64,000 nt of DNA from Alligator mississippiensis (GCF_030867095.1 NC_081826.1:248166251-248230250), one strand, 5' to 3'. Shown: positions 1 through 12,768, numbered from the stretch's first letter. The notes: generated from the letters alone by a model not told the origin. Numbers and translations: made by a program.

Positions 1-100
1 TCTAGTTTTGAGCGGGGGGTGTTCTCACTGTTTTCTAAGAAAATATTTATATTTAGTTTTATTATGTTGTTCAATTAATAGCCTGTTGTTGCAAATACAT

Positions 101-481
101 GGGCATGTCTACATGTGCATTTAAGCATAACTAAATTTAATGCACTAAGCTAATGCACATTAAGCGATTTTTGGGAGATGCCTACACATGCAGAGAACTG
201 GCACTAAAGTTAGTGCACTTGGCACCCTGCAGCCTTGCCATGTGCCCTTAGTGGCTGGGCAAGCCCAGCACTAAAGTTATTGCTAGGTCACATCTACATG
301 TGTTAATGTGCTATAACTAATTGTGCCTAAATTTGATTACTTCATTTGCAGGTATCAAATTTAGGCACAATTAGTCTAATTTTGCCATTTTTAATGTGCA
401 TTAAGGGCATGCATGTGTAAATATGTACCCATAAATGTGCATTAAATTAGACGAAATACACATCTCGTGTAGATGCACCCC
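101..481. mobile_element. GGGTG-terminal MITE
   Basis: Left end GGGCATGTCTACATGTG mirrors the right end GGGGTGCATCTACACG (inverted). Flanks both contain ACAT. It holds an internal hairpin around gtatcaaatttaggcacaatt, with the other arm aattgtgcctaaatttgat about 15 bp upstream. Confidence 0.7.
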
Positions 482-2072
482 ACATGTATTATTTCCACTG
501 GAACAAATACAATATCCTTAATGAATGGGAATTAACTAAATAATTCCTATATAGAAGCTTTTCAATTCCATATCATCAAAAAATTGGAATGATATTTTCT
601 TTCCAGAATGGGCAATAAGTATGAGAAATTGCAACCAATACCGCCATGCTTTGCTTGTAGTCATGATTCTATGATTGCGGTCATCTTCTTAATCCATTTT
701 CTGTGAGTTAGATCAGGATTTAAGTTCAGAGTTTTGCTGGCAATTTTACATGTTACACCTTGTCAGGAGGAAACTGAATCTTTTTTGAAGAGTCACATAC
801 AAATAAAATATTAAGAAGTAATAATTACTGACAGATATATATTTTAACTGGTCTCTGATACATCACACTGTCCAATGTACTCTGTTCAGCATTACATTCC
901 AAATGAGATAACAGATAGCTGCCCACAGTTCTGGCTCATTTTTGGTAATGCTTTTTGATGCAGCAGCCCAAGTGCAAGACATTGAGCCTTTAGTATTCAC
1001 TGCCAGATGAGTGAGCAGACAAAAAGTCAAAATAAATGGCAAAGCAGCTCCCCACTAGTTTCAAGGGATGTGTGCTTAGTATTGTTAGATTGTCAATGAA
1101 TCTCACAACTCTTTATTAGAATCATCACTTAAGGGTGGAAAGGAAAAAAACCCTCTAACCAGAGGAATATAGAAGACAAGACTGTTTCCAAAAATGCCAA
1201 ATAATTAACTCTTCCCAATTAGGAAAGAATGCTACATTCCAAACAGAAAGCAACTAGCAACAATATAAATTCTAAGGCCACATTATAACAATATTTAAGC
1301 ATTGGTCCTACAAGAGGAATAATTGCTTTATGATTATGTAAATTAACTCTGCATAAGTCCACAGGACTTTCTAACAAGGGGTAATTTGCAATATACACAA
1401 AATACCTTTTTCAAGACCAATTTAGCCATGCCAAAATGTAGGGTTGCCATCAGCTTCTCTCAAGCCTCTTTAGTTTTAAATCAACTGAAATATAGTTCAG
1501 TTTCGAAGCACTAGCTTTGAGTCTAACATTGCCCTTTTTAACACTAATAGCTTTATTCTAAGCCTTATGGTGTCCAATTCCCAGATCCTTGTAACATTAT
1601 ACACAAGCCCTGAATTATTTATTTGATTAAAAGGCTATTTAATAACTTTACTTGATAGATAAACTGCTTCACAGTACATTCAACCAATAGATATTAATGC
1701 CTGGCTCTTTCACTTAACAGCATAACTTACAAATAACCTTTGTAATATTTGTTCATATAGTCTTGTGCCTACAGACTACACCATCAGTAATATGCTTTAT
1801 TGGCTTTTTGTTGCTTTTATTCTTGCCCTTCTCATTTACTCACACACTATAAATTCATTTGAAAGTATTTATACATTAACCATTTTATAGTCCAGATCCT
1901 TGCAATGTAAAAAGCACTTACGTAGAAGTAAGTAATCATATTTACTCTGCATTTGACCTTTGCAATTGTACCATAACAAATTTTAATTTTAAAACACACT
2001 TCATTAGGCTGAGCTCATTTGTTATAGTGGGTACATTGCTTTACTTTAGAAGTTTATGAAGTGCATAACACT
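482..2072. other. AT-rich intergenic sequence, nothing recognised
   Basis: No repeat, exon or RNA gene seen. One gaggaaac-rich stretch (760-780) is unremarkable. Confidence 0.6.
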
Positions 2073-2846
2073 GGGCATGCCTACTTATGCTAATAAAGCA
2101 TAGTAAAGTTATTGTGCATTAAAAAAGGAGCAGTAAATTGCCCCCAGGGAAAGGGTTTACACATATGCTGGCTTGGGAGCAAATTTGCTCCCAACCAGAG
2201 CAGGTGAGACTGGAGATATTCCTAACCCCCTGCCCTGCTCTGCCCCATTGCATCAGCCAGAGGGCTCTCCAGGCTTCCCCAGGTGCCAAGCCAGGGCTGG
2301 GAAAGGATGGGGACCAGTGGACTGCTGTGTCGCAGCCATGTGGGGATCAGACCCAATCCCCACGTGGCTGGGAGAGGCATCCTTATGGGAGACGCTGCCT
2401 GGCAGTCATGTCGGGATCAGGAGGGTCCCAATCCCCCCACATGGTGGGGATTGGGAGCGTCCTGATCCCCATGTGGCTGGGAGAAGCATCCCTGGGATGC
2501 AGAAGTCCCAGCTTCCATGACAGCTCTTCCAGCCATGTGGGGATCAGGATGGTCCCAATCACTACATATGGGGAAACAGCTGCCCCTTTAGCTACCACAT
2601 GTCCTGCCACATGGGGCTTAGCCAGGTAGCAGTGAGCTCCTTGCTGCCCGGGCTGATTGGAAGCAAATTGCTCCCGGCCAGCATCTACACGTGTGTTATT
2701 AATCTACTACCTGTATTTTCAGGTAGTAGATAAATACACATTAGCCTATTTTACTGCACAGTAGCCTGGCACATGATTAAATAGTAACACTTTATTGCTC
2801 AGTAGATTAGTCACTATGCAGTAAAGCATCTCATGTAGACACACCC
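2073..2846. mobile_element. GGGTG-terminal MITE with GC-rich core
   Basis: Starts GGGCATGCCTAC and ends GTAGACACACCC, flanked by ACT on both sides. Inside, a second inverted pair (acatatgctggcttgggagc and gctcccggccagcatctac) bounds a core of about 0.5 kb. The core contains repeated catgtggggatcagg/ccaatcccc words in both orientations. Open frames of 60-163 codons in the core follow base composition, not coding constraint. Confidence 0.78.
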
Positions 2847-3289
2847 ACTTAGTGCTGGAAATGGATATCAGAATCAAGAGTTCATCTTGCAAAGAAAAAA
2901 AAGAAAAAAAGGAATTGTGATTATCCCATCACATCCTGGAGGTGCTTATTTTGTGAAGTTACAATGTGATAGAAACATTTTCCTATCAGTAAAACAATAG
3001 TTCTTTGGATTGCTAAACCATATTCTAACCTCCCATATTGTTAGCGTGGGGCAACCTTTCAGCAATTGTATACAGTATTGTCGTAGATCCACTGACTTCA
3101 AATGCAAGATATACTAGCTGAGGATCTGGACTAAGGTCCATGACTACAGTATGGATCACACCCAATAATGGGGAAGGTTTTTCAAATGAGGTTGAGAGAA
3201 GAAGTCAATGGCACTTTACTTTGGAGAAATATCTCCTTTGAATGGTGGCCATTCTGCACAGCAAGCATCAGTTATATCAACTACCTCAA

Positions 3290-4231
3290 TATTAGGGCTG
3301 TGCAAAACCGCACTGTTCCCTTTTGACTTGAGTTTTGAGGTTTCGACGGAACAGCATTTTGTTTCAATTTCATTTCAACTTGAAACAGCTGTTCTGTTTT
3401 GCTTCATCGAAACAGTGAGGCTGTTTCAATGCTGTTTCAACATTTTGCCTGTTCGCTATAATGGGGAAGCTCAAAACAGCTTCTCTCATCTGGCAGGCAG
3501 ATCGAGGTCCAACCCTGGGAGGGCTGCAGGGGCTGTGCCAGTCCTCCTGGGGCTGCCTGCCAGATGAGGAAGGGAAGCCGGTGCTGCTGCCTGATACTCG
3601 GGAAGGGAACTGAACTCAATTGCTCAGTTCCCCTCCCCCACGCTAGATCAGGCTGGGGAAAGGAAGTCAGCCCAGCTGGGCTGAATTCATTTCCCCAGCC
3701 CAATGGTCACCCTGGGGTTTGGAACTCAGCCCAGTTGGGCTGAGTTTGTTTCTCCAGCCCAATGGTTATGCTGGGGTTGGGAATTCAGCCCAGCTGGGCT
3801 GAGTTGCCTTCCCCAGCCTGGTTGTAGGGCTGGGGAGGAAAACTGAGCGAGGGATTGCAGTGCTGGGAAGGGGAACTGAGCGAGGGATAGCAGCTTCCCA
3901 TACCCCAGCTGCACTGTGATCCCCCCCAACCCCGCACTGTGATCAGCTTCCCACACCCCAGCTGCAGGAGGTGGGGAGAGCCAGGGCTGAGCTCCCCGCC
4001 TGGCTGAGCCTGGAGCCACTGGGAACACAGCCCTGGTTCTCCCGTCTCCCACCACCTGACTGCTGGCTGCTTTGAAACTCAAAATGTTTCAAAAGTTTTG
4101 AAACTTTTCTACTAGCCTCATTTTGTTTCGAGGCCCTTTGTTCCATTTCGATTTCACTGTTTTGAGCTCAACATGAGTTGAAACAGTGTCAAAATGAAAC
4201 AGCCAGTGAAATTTTACACAGCCCTATAATA
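3290..4231. mobile_element. hAT-type MITE with GC-rich tandem core
   Basis: Inverted ends TATTAGGGCTGTGCAAAA and (reverse complement of the right end) TATTATAGGGCTGTGTAAAA are flanked by an exact 8-bp duplication TACCTCAA (3282-3289 and 4232-4239), the hallmark of hAT transposition. The subterminal regions are rich in GAAAC/GTTTC words. The core carries three tandem units of about 59 bp. No transposase is present. The open frames across the core are composition-driven. Confidence 0.85.
3656..3835. repeat. 59-bp tandem repeat, three units
   Basis: Units begin with gggg near 3656, 3714 and 3773. Each carries CAGCCCAGCTGGGCTG, a perfect 16-bp palindrome in the first and third units and a one-base variant (AGTT) in the second, followed by ttccccagccc. 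Confidence 0.85.
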
Positions 4232-4541
4232 TACCTCAAGACAAGTACAGTGAAATGACCCAGACAAGATCTGATGGAGACTTCTATGCCTTTAGTTAAA
4301 GGTTGTTCCCCTGAGTAGATGGTTGCTCCCAGTCTAGGTGTAGGCAGCTTAAAGTAAACTGCCTACACTTAGACTGGGCATGGTGAACTCTTGTTCACAC
4401 CCTGAAGGTGATATGTAAGGTCATATAATAAGAGAAGCCTGTTTATCAATTTATATCAGGCGGAACCTCAGAGTTAATGTCATAGTGGTTTTGGCCCAAT
4501 GTATTGGAACCTTTATGATATCACATACTATTGGGGCAGAG

Positions 4542-6270
4542 TTTCATAGATTTCATAGACATTAGGGCTGGAAGGGACCTCGGACGATCATAGAGTCCAG
4601 CCCCCTGCCCCAGGGGCAGGAAGTCAGCTGGGGTCATAGGATCCTAGCAAGATAAACATCCAAATTTCTCTTGAAGGCGTTCAAAGTAGGTGCTTGAACC
4701 ACCTCCGATGGCAGGCTAATTCCAGACTTTGGGGGCTTGGACAGTAAAGAAATTCTTCCTTATGTCCAGCCTGAAACAGTCTTGCAGGAGTTTGTAACCA
4801 TTTGACCTTGTCATCCCTTAGGGTGCTCTGGTGAACAAACATCCCCCCAAATCCTGGTGAACACCCCTGATAAACTTATAGGTGGCCATCAGATTGCCCC
4901 TGAGCCTGCACTTTTTCCAGGCTAAAGAGTGCCATAGCTCTCAGCCTGTCATCATAAGGTCTGTTTTCCTGACCTCTGATCATGCGCGTGGCTCTTCTCT
5001 GGACTCTCTCAAGCTTCTCCACATCCTTTATGAATTGTGGAGCCCAAAACTGAATGCAGTACTCCAGCTGCGGCCTTACCAAGGCTGAGTAAAATGGGAG
5101 AATGATGTCCTGGGATTTGCTTGAGAAGCCTCTATAGATGGAAGGCAGCATTTTGCTTGCTTTACTAGCCGCAGAATCACATTGAAGGCTCATGTTCATC
5201 TTGTGGTCAATCATGACCCCCAAGTCCCTGTCATCCATAGTGCTAGCCAGCATAGCACTGACAAGCCTATAAGGATGCTGCAGGTTTTTCTTCCCAAGGT
5301 GGAGGACCTTGCATTTCTTGGTGTTAAACACCATCAGGTTCTCGTCCACCCATTTCTTGAGCCTGTTAAGGTCATCCTGTATCACCTCAAGTGTGGATGC
5401 TTTACCCCAGAGTTTGGTATCTTCGGCAAACTTGGTCAGTCCGCTTCTGGCTCCAATGTCCACATCATTAATGAAGATGTTAAACAGTATAGGTCCAAAG
5501 ACAGAGCCTTGAGGGACCCCACTGGTCACAGGGCACCATGACGATTGATTTCCGTCAACCATCACCCTCTGGGTCCAACCATAGAGCCAATTCCCCAGCC
5601 AGCAGATCATGGTGGATCCGAGGCCACAGTTGGCCAGTTTTCCCAAGAGTTGATCATGGGATACCAGATGGAAGTCTTTTTTGAAGTCAAGATATATGAC
5701 ATCAATCTCCTCTCCCTTGTCCAGGTGATGGGTCACCTGGTCATAAAAGGAAATAAGATTGGTCATGCAAGACCTACCCACAACAAACCTGTGCTGGCTA
5801 TCCCTCAGGATGTTGTCATTGGCCAGTCTGTTAAGAATGACCTCTTTGATAATCTTTTCTAAGACCTTGCCCAGGATAGAGGTCAGACTGATGGGCCTGT
5901 AGTTTGCCGGGTCCACTTTCCTCCTCCTTTCTTGAAGATAGGCACCACATTGGCCTTCTTCCAATCTTCAGGCACTTCACCAGAGCTCCAGCAGTTCTCA
6001 AAGATCCATGCCAGGGGCTGAGCTAAAATGCTAGCGAGCTCCTTGAGTACCCTGGGGTGTAGATTGTCAGGACCGGCTGACTTGAAGGTGTCCAGCCTCT
6101 CAAGGTGTTCCTTCACAAGGTTAGCATTGATGGAAGGCAAGGAATCTCCCCCACCTGGGCCTCGCTGTTCCATAATGGGCAGAGGTGTCCTGTGGGACTG
6201 ATGAAAGACCGACACAAAGTACCCATTTAGTAGGTTGACTTTTTCCTGGGCGTTGATAACCATTCTCTCT
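4542..6270 (-). mobile_element. CR1 LINE, 5'-truncated
   Basis: The minus strand reads RT of the CR1 clade. A segment with LERLDTFKSAGPDNLHPRVL is followed, in a shifted frame, by FVVGRSCMTNL, VIYLDFKKDF, GVPQGSVFGPILFNIF and FAEDTKLWG. The element ends at the typical CR1 3' terminus near 4542 (tcatagatttcatagac on the plus strand). The two reading frames (5883-6263 and 4876-5964) overlap, marking a frameshift near 5.9 kb. The catalytic F-A-D-D is F-A-E-D (5419-5430), so the RT is dead. Its truncated 5' end abuts a fold-back family copy. Confidence 0.93.
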
Positions 6271-6274
6271 CCAA

Positions 6275-6728
6275 TCTCTCAGTCCTGATCCCCTAAGGAA
6301 ACTTACAAAACACTTCAAAGAGATGAGCCTATGAACTCCACTTCATCAACCTCCTGGATACTAAAAATCATGGACTAAATATAGACATTGGATTTATGAC
6401 ACATTATAACCTGCCTGACATCTGACTCCCCAGGTATCTCTCCACTTTCATCCCCCTTCTCTCTCTTCCCCACCCCGCCAAGCCTGTCTCTCCCCATTGA
6501 CTCCTCAATCTACATTTTCACTGACTACCTGTCTTGTATGCATACCAGCCCAGCCTCTGGCTTCTTTACTTTTCACTCCATCCAGGAAGAGCACACACCA
6601 ACTGCTGAAACTTCCTTAGCCTGATGAAGGGTTTTTGAACCCGAAAGCTTGCTTAATAATTATTTTCCAACTATTTGGGTTGGTCTAATAAAAGATACCA
6701 GATTCACCTAAGGAACCTAGTCTGCCTT
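6275..6728 (+). mobile_element. fold-back family copy, right half
   Basis: From atggactaaatatagac through ccagcctctggcttcttta to gatgaagggtttttgaac, gaaagcttgc and ggtctaataaaagatac it parallels 25.47-25.89 kb. The left arm is missing, so it is truncated at the junction with the CR1. Confidence 0.75.
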
Positions 6729-6730
6729 AC

Positions 6731-6895
6731 TCCACAGTAACACTGTATGTGTGGACTGACTTGGGACTAACTTTAGTCCCAAGTCAGATCACACATAGCG
6801 TTAATGTGCTTTAAAGCCTGTATGTGTAGACACTGGCTTATTCCTGCTTACTGCATAGTAACTTTAAGCCAATGTAAATGCATGTGTTGACATGC
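6731..6895. mobile_element. GGGTG-family MITE fragment
   Basis: Contains the family hairpin gacttgggactaactttagt/cccaagtcagatc and ends gacatgccc followed by AGT. The left terminus merges with the preceding fold-back element copy, so it is truncated. Confidence 0.6.
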
Positions 6896-7129
6896 CCAGT
6901 TATCCCTGTATTGAGCTTGTATTTGATTACCTATAAGTTGTTTTTGGCTACAATGTACGTATCAAAAAAGCATGCAGTGAGCATATCACAATTTCCTTAG
7001 TGGTTTGTTTTGGTGGTTAATCTTCCTCACTCTTAGACATTTGTGTCTATATTTTCATTTTAATTTGTCAGTCACCAGCCACTGGTATCTTTTATGGGTT
7101 TTTTCCAGGAGATAATGGAACCTTTTACT

Positions 7130-7250
7130 AGCTAATATTTTCTCCACACATAGCCAGTTAAGCACTGTAATCAAATTGCCTCTAAGTAGATTTTGATAAA
7201 CAGATCGAGCTCTTTAAATCTGGCATCATAAGGTTATTCTTCAGGCCTTG
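7130..7250 (-). mobile_element. old CR1 fragment
   Basis: Plus-strand atcaaattgcctctaag and tctggcatcataaggtta parallel the same region of the CR1 at 4.88-4.97 kb. It is short and degenerate. Confidence 0.5.
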
Positions 7251-8533
7251 AATAATTTTTTGTATATCTATGATAACAATTGCCATTGAAAGATCTCAGA
7301 GCACTTAATTATATATTAATTCTCTCCTAACTTCTATTACACCCACTTGAAAAATCCAAGCACAGCTAAATTAAATAGAAACACAGGAAGCCTGGATCCC
7401 ATTCTAGGGATAGAACCTAGATATCATGGCTCTCAGTCCTGCAACTTTACTGAAAGATCATTCTTCTTCCACAGATAATGTGACACGAAAAATGTTGGTT
7501 TTGTTTACTGAGTGTGAATTCAGTTAACTTGCAATGGCATTAAGTAAACCAACTACCAATGCTCATCTCCAAGGAGCTTCCACAATCTTAGCCACAGTCC
7601 ACCTGATCTAATACTATGAGCCATCTTAGCTAATCACTAGGCTTTGCATAAAGGAAATTGAGGAAGTCTGAGAACCTATTGTGTTTTTTTTCTTCTACTT
7701 TATAAAACAATGTAGAGCACAATCCCATAAACCTTCTATTTATGACAACTACTGATGGTTTGCTTCTGGAAGGAAAATAAAGAAGTTATGTCTCAGTGCA
7801 ATCCATCCACAAATTTCTTGTAGGGCTCCTGCTTCAGCAGGACTGGTGTAATTCAGCCATGGAGATTAAAGGACTAAAAGATGTAAGATCCTCAAGCAAG
7901 GGTGCTGCACCTGCTTCACAACAGAGATTTATTCTTTGTTGGATCTTTCAGAGCCACATGGCACAGACCAGCTTTACCACTATCCTGTGGTTTGTAATAG
8001 GATGTGGTTTCGCACTGACATACTTCTATTGGGAATTTATACCAAGGCCAGTTATTTATTTTTAATACATTGGGAAGGATTTGCCCCATAAATGCTTCTC
8101 TGGCTGTTGCTATATTCTTAAGTATTGACATAGAAAAGAAGTATGGTTATGAGTTTGGAAAGTACATTCCACTTTGCGAAGGAAAGAGCAGAATTCATTA
8201 GATCACCCTGATCTTGTGTTTCCCTTATGTTAAATGAAGATGACTGTCATAAACATGATGTAATGCCATACCCACAGATGTGTGTGGCTGGTGGAGAAAT
8301 GATCAAACTAAAGCCCCTAGATACTAAAGCAAGAGACTCTACTGTGCTGAAAACCCACCTGCTTTAGCCAATGGAGGAAAAAGGAGAGAACAAAAAAACA
8401 CATTGTAACCCTCACCTTCTTTATTATTTAACTGGTGTCAAGGTTGGAAAACTGATAGGCAGTTATCTCACAACAGACTCATTACAGAAGTAGCCTCAGA
8501 AGATGGTTGCATTATAGTTCCTCTTGTTGTTTA

Positions 8534-8578
<45 letters not shown>

Positions 8579-9170
8579 CTTGCAACCAAGGCGTAAAACA
8601 ATTGCTTATCTGTGCAGGGAAAGGGAGGGAGAAAAAAAACATTAAGCTACAACTATTTGATAGCATGTACTAAATTGAGTTAGCTCATTTCAGGCTAAAC
8701 ACTTGGCACTCTTTGCTGCAAAAGCATAAAGCAATCCCTCAATATTTTTCCCTTGTATATAAATGGAATATTTTCATAGGTGTTCCATAGCTGACAATAT
8801 CATTTCATAATAAAAAAACTAAGGAAATGAGGATTATTAGGTGAATTCTATTGCTTTAATTCATCTACAAAACTACAGCAGATATAATTTGCATTATATT
8901 TTTGATCCCTAATTGCCTTCCAATACTATAACCACCAATCAAGGCAATGGATATTAATTCTTATACAGTTACATGACTGTAATGTTAGCTTTTCTAACCT
9001 TTATTTACTTTGGCTAGGGCCAAGCAAATAGAATTTAAGGAATCTTTAAGATCTTTCCCTAAGGGATTTTGGAGTACAAGCTTAGTGAAAGTGCCTGGGT
9101 CTTGTGCTTTGGAAAATCTTCCCCTAGTTCCTTACCAATATTCCTGTATGTTCCACCTTTATTACATAGT
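7251..9170. other. intergenic sequence without gene
   Basis: Only the (AC)n tract stands out. An 89-codon open frame at 7796-8065 has no family resemblance and no supporting context. Confidence 0.6.
8537..8577. repeat. (AC)n microsatellite
   Basis: About 20 uninterrupted AC units. Confidence 0.98.
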
Positions 9171-10373
9171 GGGTGTGTCTACATAAGATGATTAACTTCA
9201 CATTAGCATAGTTTACTGAGAAGTAAGCATGTGTGTCTATATGTGCACCTGCTTACTTCTCTCCAATTCTGAGTAAACTTGCTGCCTGTAAATGCAAGTA
9301 GCACATTTATTCAAAATTAGTAATGGTGCCATAGTGATCATGTCGATGCTTGACCGGGAACAAAATCTGCTTCTGGTCAGCCATCCACCAGGGGGTGGGA
9401 GATAGCTCCCTACCTCCAGGAGCTGCCTGCTGTCAGGGAGGGCTCTGCCACAGGGGCCTGGGAGGGGACTATGTCCCCCTCCCCTGGCAGCAGGGAGCTC
9501 CAAGCCCCCTGCTCTGAGATTGTAATCAGGGAGTGGGGGCCTGGGAGACCTTTATCACCCAGTGCCAGTTGCACAAGTACAGGGACAGTGCTGGGAGATC
9601 ACCATGATCAGAGTCTCCCAGTGCTGGCCCTGTGGTCACAGAGCCAGTGCTGGGAGTTTCCTGCTGGTGGGGGCGGGGGAGCCTGTTCCCACTCATTTCT
9701 GCACTCATGGAGCTGGGTGGGGTACAGGTGCCTCAGCTTGCACCTCCCCCCCGCAAGCTCCAGGCTCATGAAGATGAGTGGCAAACAAGCTGCCCAACCT
9801 CTGCCGAGCATGAAGGGCAGGGGCTGGGACCTGTCCTGGTCAGGGACAGGTCCCAGCCCCATGCCCCAATCAGGTGATTGAGGCACATGGCTTGGAATGA
9901 GCTGCAAGGGTGGGGTAGATGACAGCCCTCAACCCCAATCTGCTGGAGGGGCAGCTAGCAGTGAGATAGTTGCTAGCTGCCCCACTGGCAAATCAGGACA
10001 GGGGGCTGGGACTTGCCCCTTCTCTGCAGCTCTTTCCAAGTCCTTTCCCCTGATCAGGGAGCCAGGTCCAGGAGTTCCCTGCGGCTGGGCCAGAAGCTCC
10101 CTGCCCCAGCAGCAGGCAGCCCCCCAGGATCAGGAGACAGCTGTCTCCTGGCCCCATGCTCCCTGCCAGCCTCTGGGCTAGCACCCAGGGGGGCCTGGAG
10201 CTCCCCTCAGTGGTTGCAGAGGCCCATTGCAGGACTACAGGAAATGTGGTGCAAAGAGCAGCAAATCTGCTCCCTAATCCCGCATGTGTAGATGCCTGGC
10301 CAAAAATGTTTACTTTGGATTAGTTTACATTAGAGTAAATCTAGGTTGTAGTAAATGCATGTGTAGATGTGCC
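9171..10373. mobile_element. GGGTG-terminal MITE with GC-rich core, 1.2 kb
   Basis: Starts GGGTGTGTCTACAT and ends ATGTGTAGATGTGCCC, flanked by AGT on both sides. It shares with the 2.07-kb copy an inner boundary motif (gagcagcaaatctgctccc beside gcatgtgtagatgcc) but has a different GC-rich core full of cctcccag/ctgggag words. All short open frames between 9.2 and 10.3 kb lie in this core. Confidence 0.8.
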
Positions 10374-12768
10374 CAGTGTCAGACAGAAAATACATCTTGG
10401 AAAGGACAAAGCAACTCAAGTCACCCAGCCTGGAAGGGAAAGAAACAAAGGGCTACAGTCATTACTGTTATGCTTTTTTTGAAGGCAGGCAATATCTGAG
10501 ACAAACAGGAAAGGATGTGTTTCTCTATTCTGCCAAAAGTTGCAAGCCATAGGTATTCGCTATAATACATTAGTAGAAGTATGAATATGGCTAGAGATTA
10601 CTAGATACATATACATCTCCTTTACAAGACCATTGACCATTTCTAGTTATAAGCCTACCCAACAACCATAATTCACATGAATTCAAATAGTTACCAACAG
10701 TATTTGAGACTGAATTATTTCACTTGGCATTGCTGGAATTCAGGTTTATCACATGAGCATTGTGAAAAATAAACTTTGTATTGTAAGGAGTAGTGGATAT
10801 TTGCAAAGCTTATGCAAAGTATGCTTTCCAAATTAAAGTGGTAAACCATGAGAAAAACTGGGTGAGCTAACAGAAAGTGAGAACAAAAAGAAAAATGCCT
10901 GTTTAAAAGAGTCCTGGCTCATCCAAAGGATACACATAGAATTAGTATAGCATTCCAAAATATTAGTCACAATAAGTAATTAGGACCATCAATTCAGACA
11001 TTTCTGGGCAGAAAGGCTGAAATCCTTGCTCCAACAACTTACAAGCTTCTTGTGCCAAAGACAATTAACCCTGAAATAGTTACAAAAGAAATGTGGAACA
11101 GAAAAGATGAAACATTAGACAAGAGTGTCAAACAATTATTCCCAATGCAATTATAAGAAAATGTTAGATTTCAAACAGAAAGTGGCTGGCAGTCTACCAA
11201 GAGAGGAGCTAATGCATCTACACAAAGGTCACATGCATAACCAAGTACTAAATCAATGTGCAGTAACACCAGCACACAGGTTTTTACACAGTAGTGTATT
11301 AGCATGGGTTCACCCGGCATGCTACTGTGCAGTGTTATTAGGCTACTGTGCAGTTAGTGTCTCATGTAGACGCACCCACTGATAATTAAAAATCCCAGGA
11401 GCAAGGTAACAGCCTCCAGATGACACTTCTACCTCAGTCCGAACTGTTCCTGAATAAAATTATTTGGAAAACAAAAAGCAGGCAATCAAATGTGATTTAG
11501 AAGTAACTGGCAGCTGTCTAATAACAGAAAGAAGAATCTTCATCTTTCAGGGGTTTAAGGTTGTCTACCCAACCTCCATCCGAGGTATTTCCACTTGTGC
11601 ATTTTATTAACTGGCAACATGAAGTTGTAGTGGTTACTTTGTAGTTGGGTTAGTACATTACTTTATTTTCATTTGATTAAGAAAAATAATGTAATAGGAA
11701 TAACTGAAGTTAGTGGGTATTGATCTTTGTTATATGCCTGTCTCAGATCTACATCAAGTGATTTGGTTGAGGAAACTAGTTTTACTTTTTTACAAGCTGT
11801 ACATCTACAATTCCTTAGAGGCACCTATGTGCTTTTCATCTCTTTTGCATCAAATTCAGTATGTGTTGTTCTCTGTGTAGTTGACCTAAAGAGTTTATTA
11901 TTTTTAGTAGTAGAAGCAAACTAATATTTCCAGTACTTTTTTCTTCAGTTGGTTGGCAGGTTTTACTTAGGTTTTTAAATATTTAAGAAAAGATCATTGG
12001 GGCGGGGGTTCTCCTCATTACATCAAACAAACTTTCATTAGCTAGTTATAGAAGACACTTTCTATTTGAAATCTATCAGGTATTTTATCTTATTTGCAAT
12101 GGGAATAACTGTTTGGCACTCTTTTATAATGTTTCTCCTTTCCTTGTCCAGAATGTGCAACACTTGCTCCTCAGATTATTTAGTACAATTTTGTTATGGG
12201 TTACATTTAAATACAAGCTTTATCCAGATAAAGGAACAAAGAAGAAAACAGATCATTTGTCAGATTTTGCACATTTCATTGAAGTCACAAAGATTAAGTA
12301 AGAACTTTCAAAAGAAACTAACCCCATGGGCTAGAGGTGGTAATTCAAGTCTGAATCACAGGTGATAGAGTCGTTATAGAGTATAGACTATGAAGGGATT
12401 TGAATGGGAAGACAAGTACCTTATGTTTGATGAAGAATATGCAAAAAGCAGCGACAAAGAATACATTATCAAGGCTAGAGAAAAAATATAATGCAAGTCA
12501 GCACCGTGCAAAAATGAGAGAGGCAGCTTGGGTAACAAAGCAGTACAGACATGTTAGCATGGTTGTCCGCACAGGGTAGTAAGTCCTGTGTGTCTTTAGG
12601 CCTTATTAACTTTAGGCCTTATTAACCATGCTCATGCAAGTATACGGTTCCTGATTATGAAACTAGCACATGCAGAGGTATCTCAGCATGCCCTGCCTCT
12701 CCTTGGGGAGATATATCCTACATGTTTCACTCAGGTTGAGCTAGGGTCACCAGCTAATCATCTATCTC
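10374..12768. other. intergenic sequence without gene
   Basis: Apart from the short MITE at 11.2 kb, I see nothing definite. The region 12545-12660 has a local direct repeat (ctttaggccttattaac twice). Confidence 0.55.
11212..11379. mobile_element. GGGTG-family MITE, short
   Basis: About 170 bp. Left end atgcatctacac is degenerate. Right end gtagacgcaccc is followed by ACT. Internal ctactgtgcagt words occur in both orientations. Confidence 0.65.

Noticed and set aside
2138..2629. 163-codon open frame, with overlapping frames on both strands
   Set aside because: It lies wholly inside the GC-rich core of a MITE, has repetitive composition-driven sequence and no domain.
3656..3835. Regularly spaced repeats as a CRISPR-like array
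   Set aside because: Vertebrate context, no spacers (whole units repeat) and no cas genes. They are plain tandem repeats.
3726..4146. Minus-strand open frames of 67-118 codons
   Set aside because: They run through the 59-bp tandem repeat and hAT subterminal sequence and have no independent support.
7796..8065. 89-codon frame with a hydrophobic stretch
   Set aside because: A single isolated frame in AT-rich DNA with no conserved motif, no splice partners and no paralogue in the window.
9471..10291. Cluster of 60-136-codon frames on both strands
   Set aside because: All fall in the GC-rich core of the 9.17-kb MITE. Simultaneous openness of both strands reflects few stop codons at high GC.
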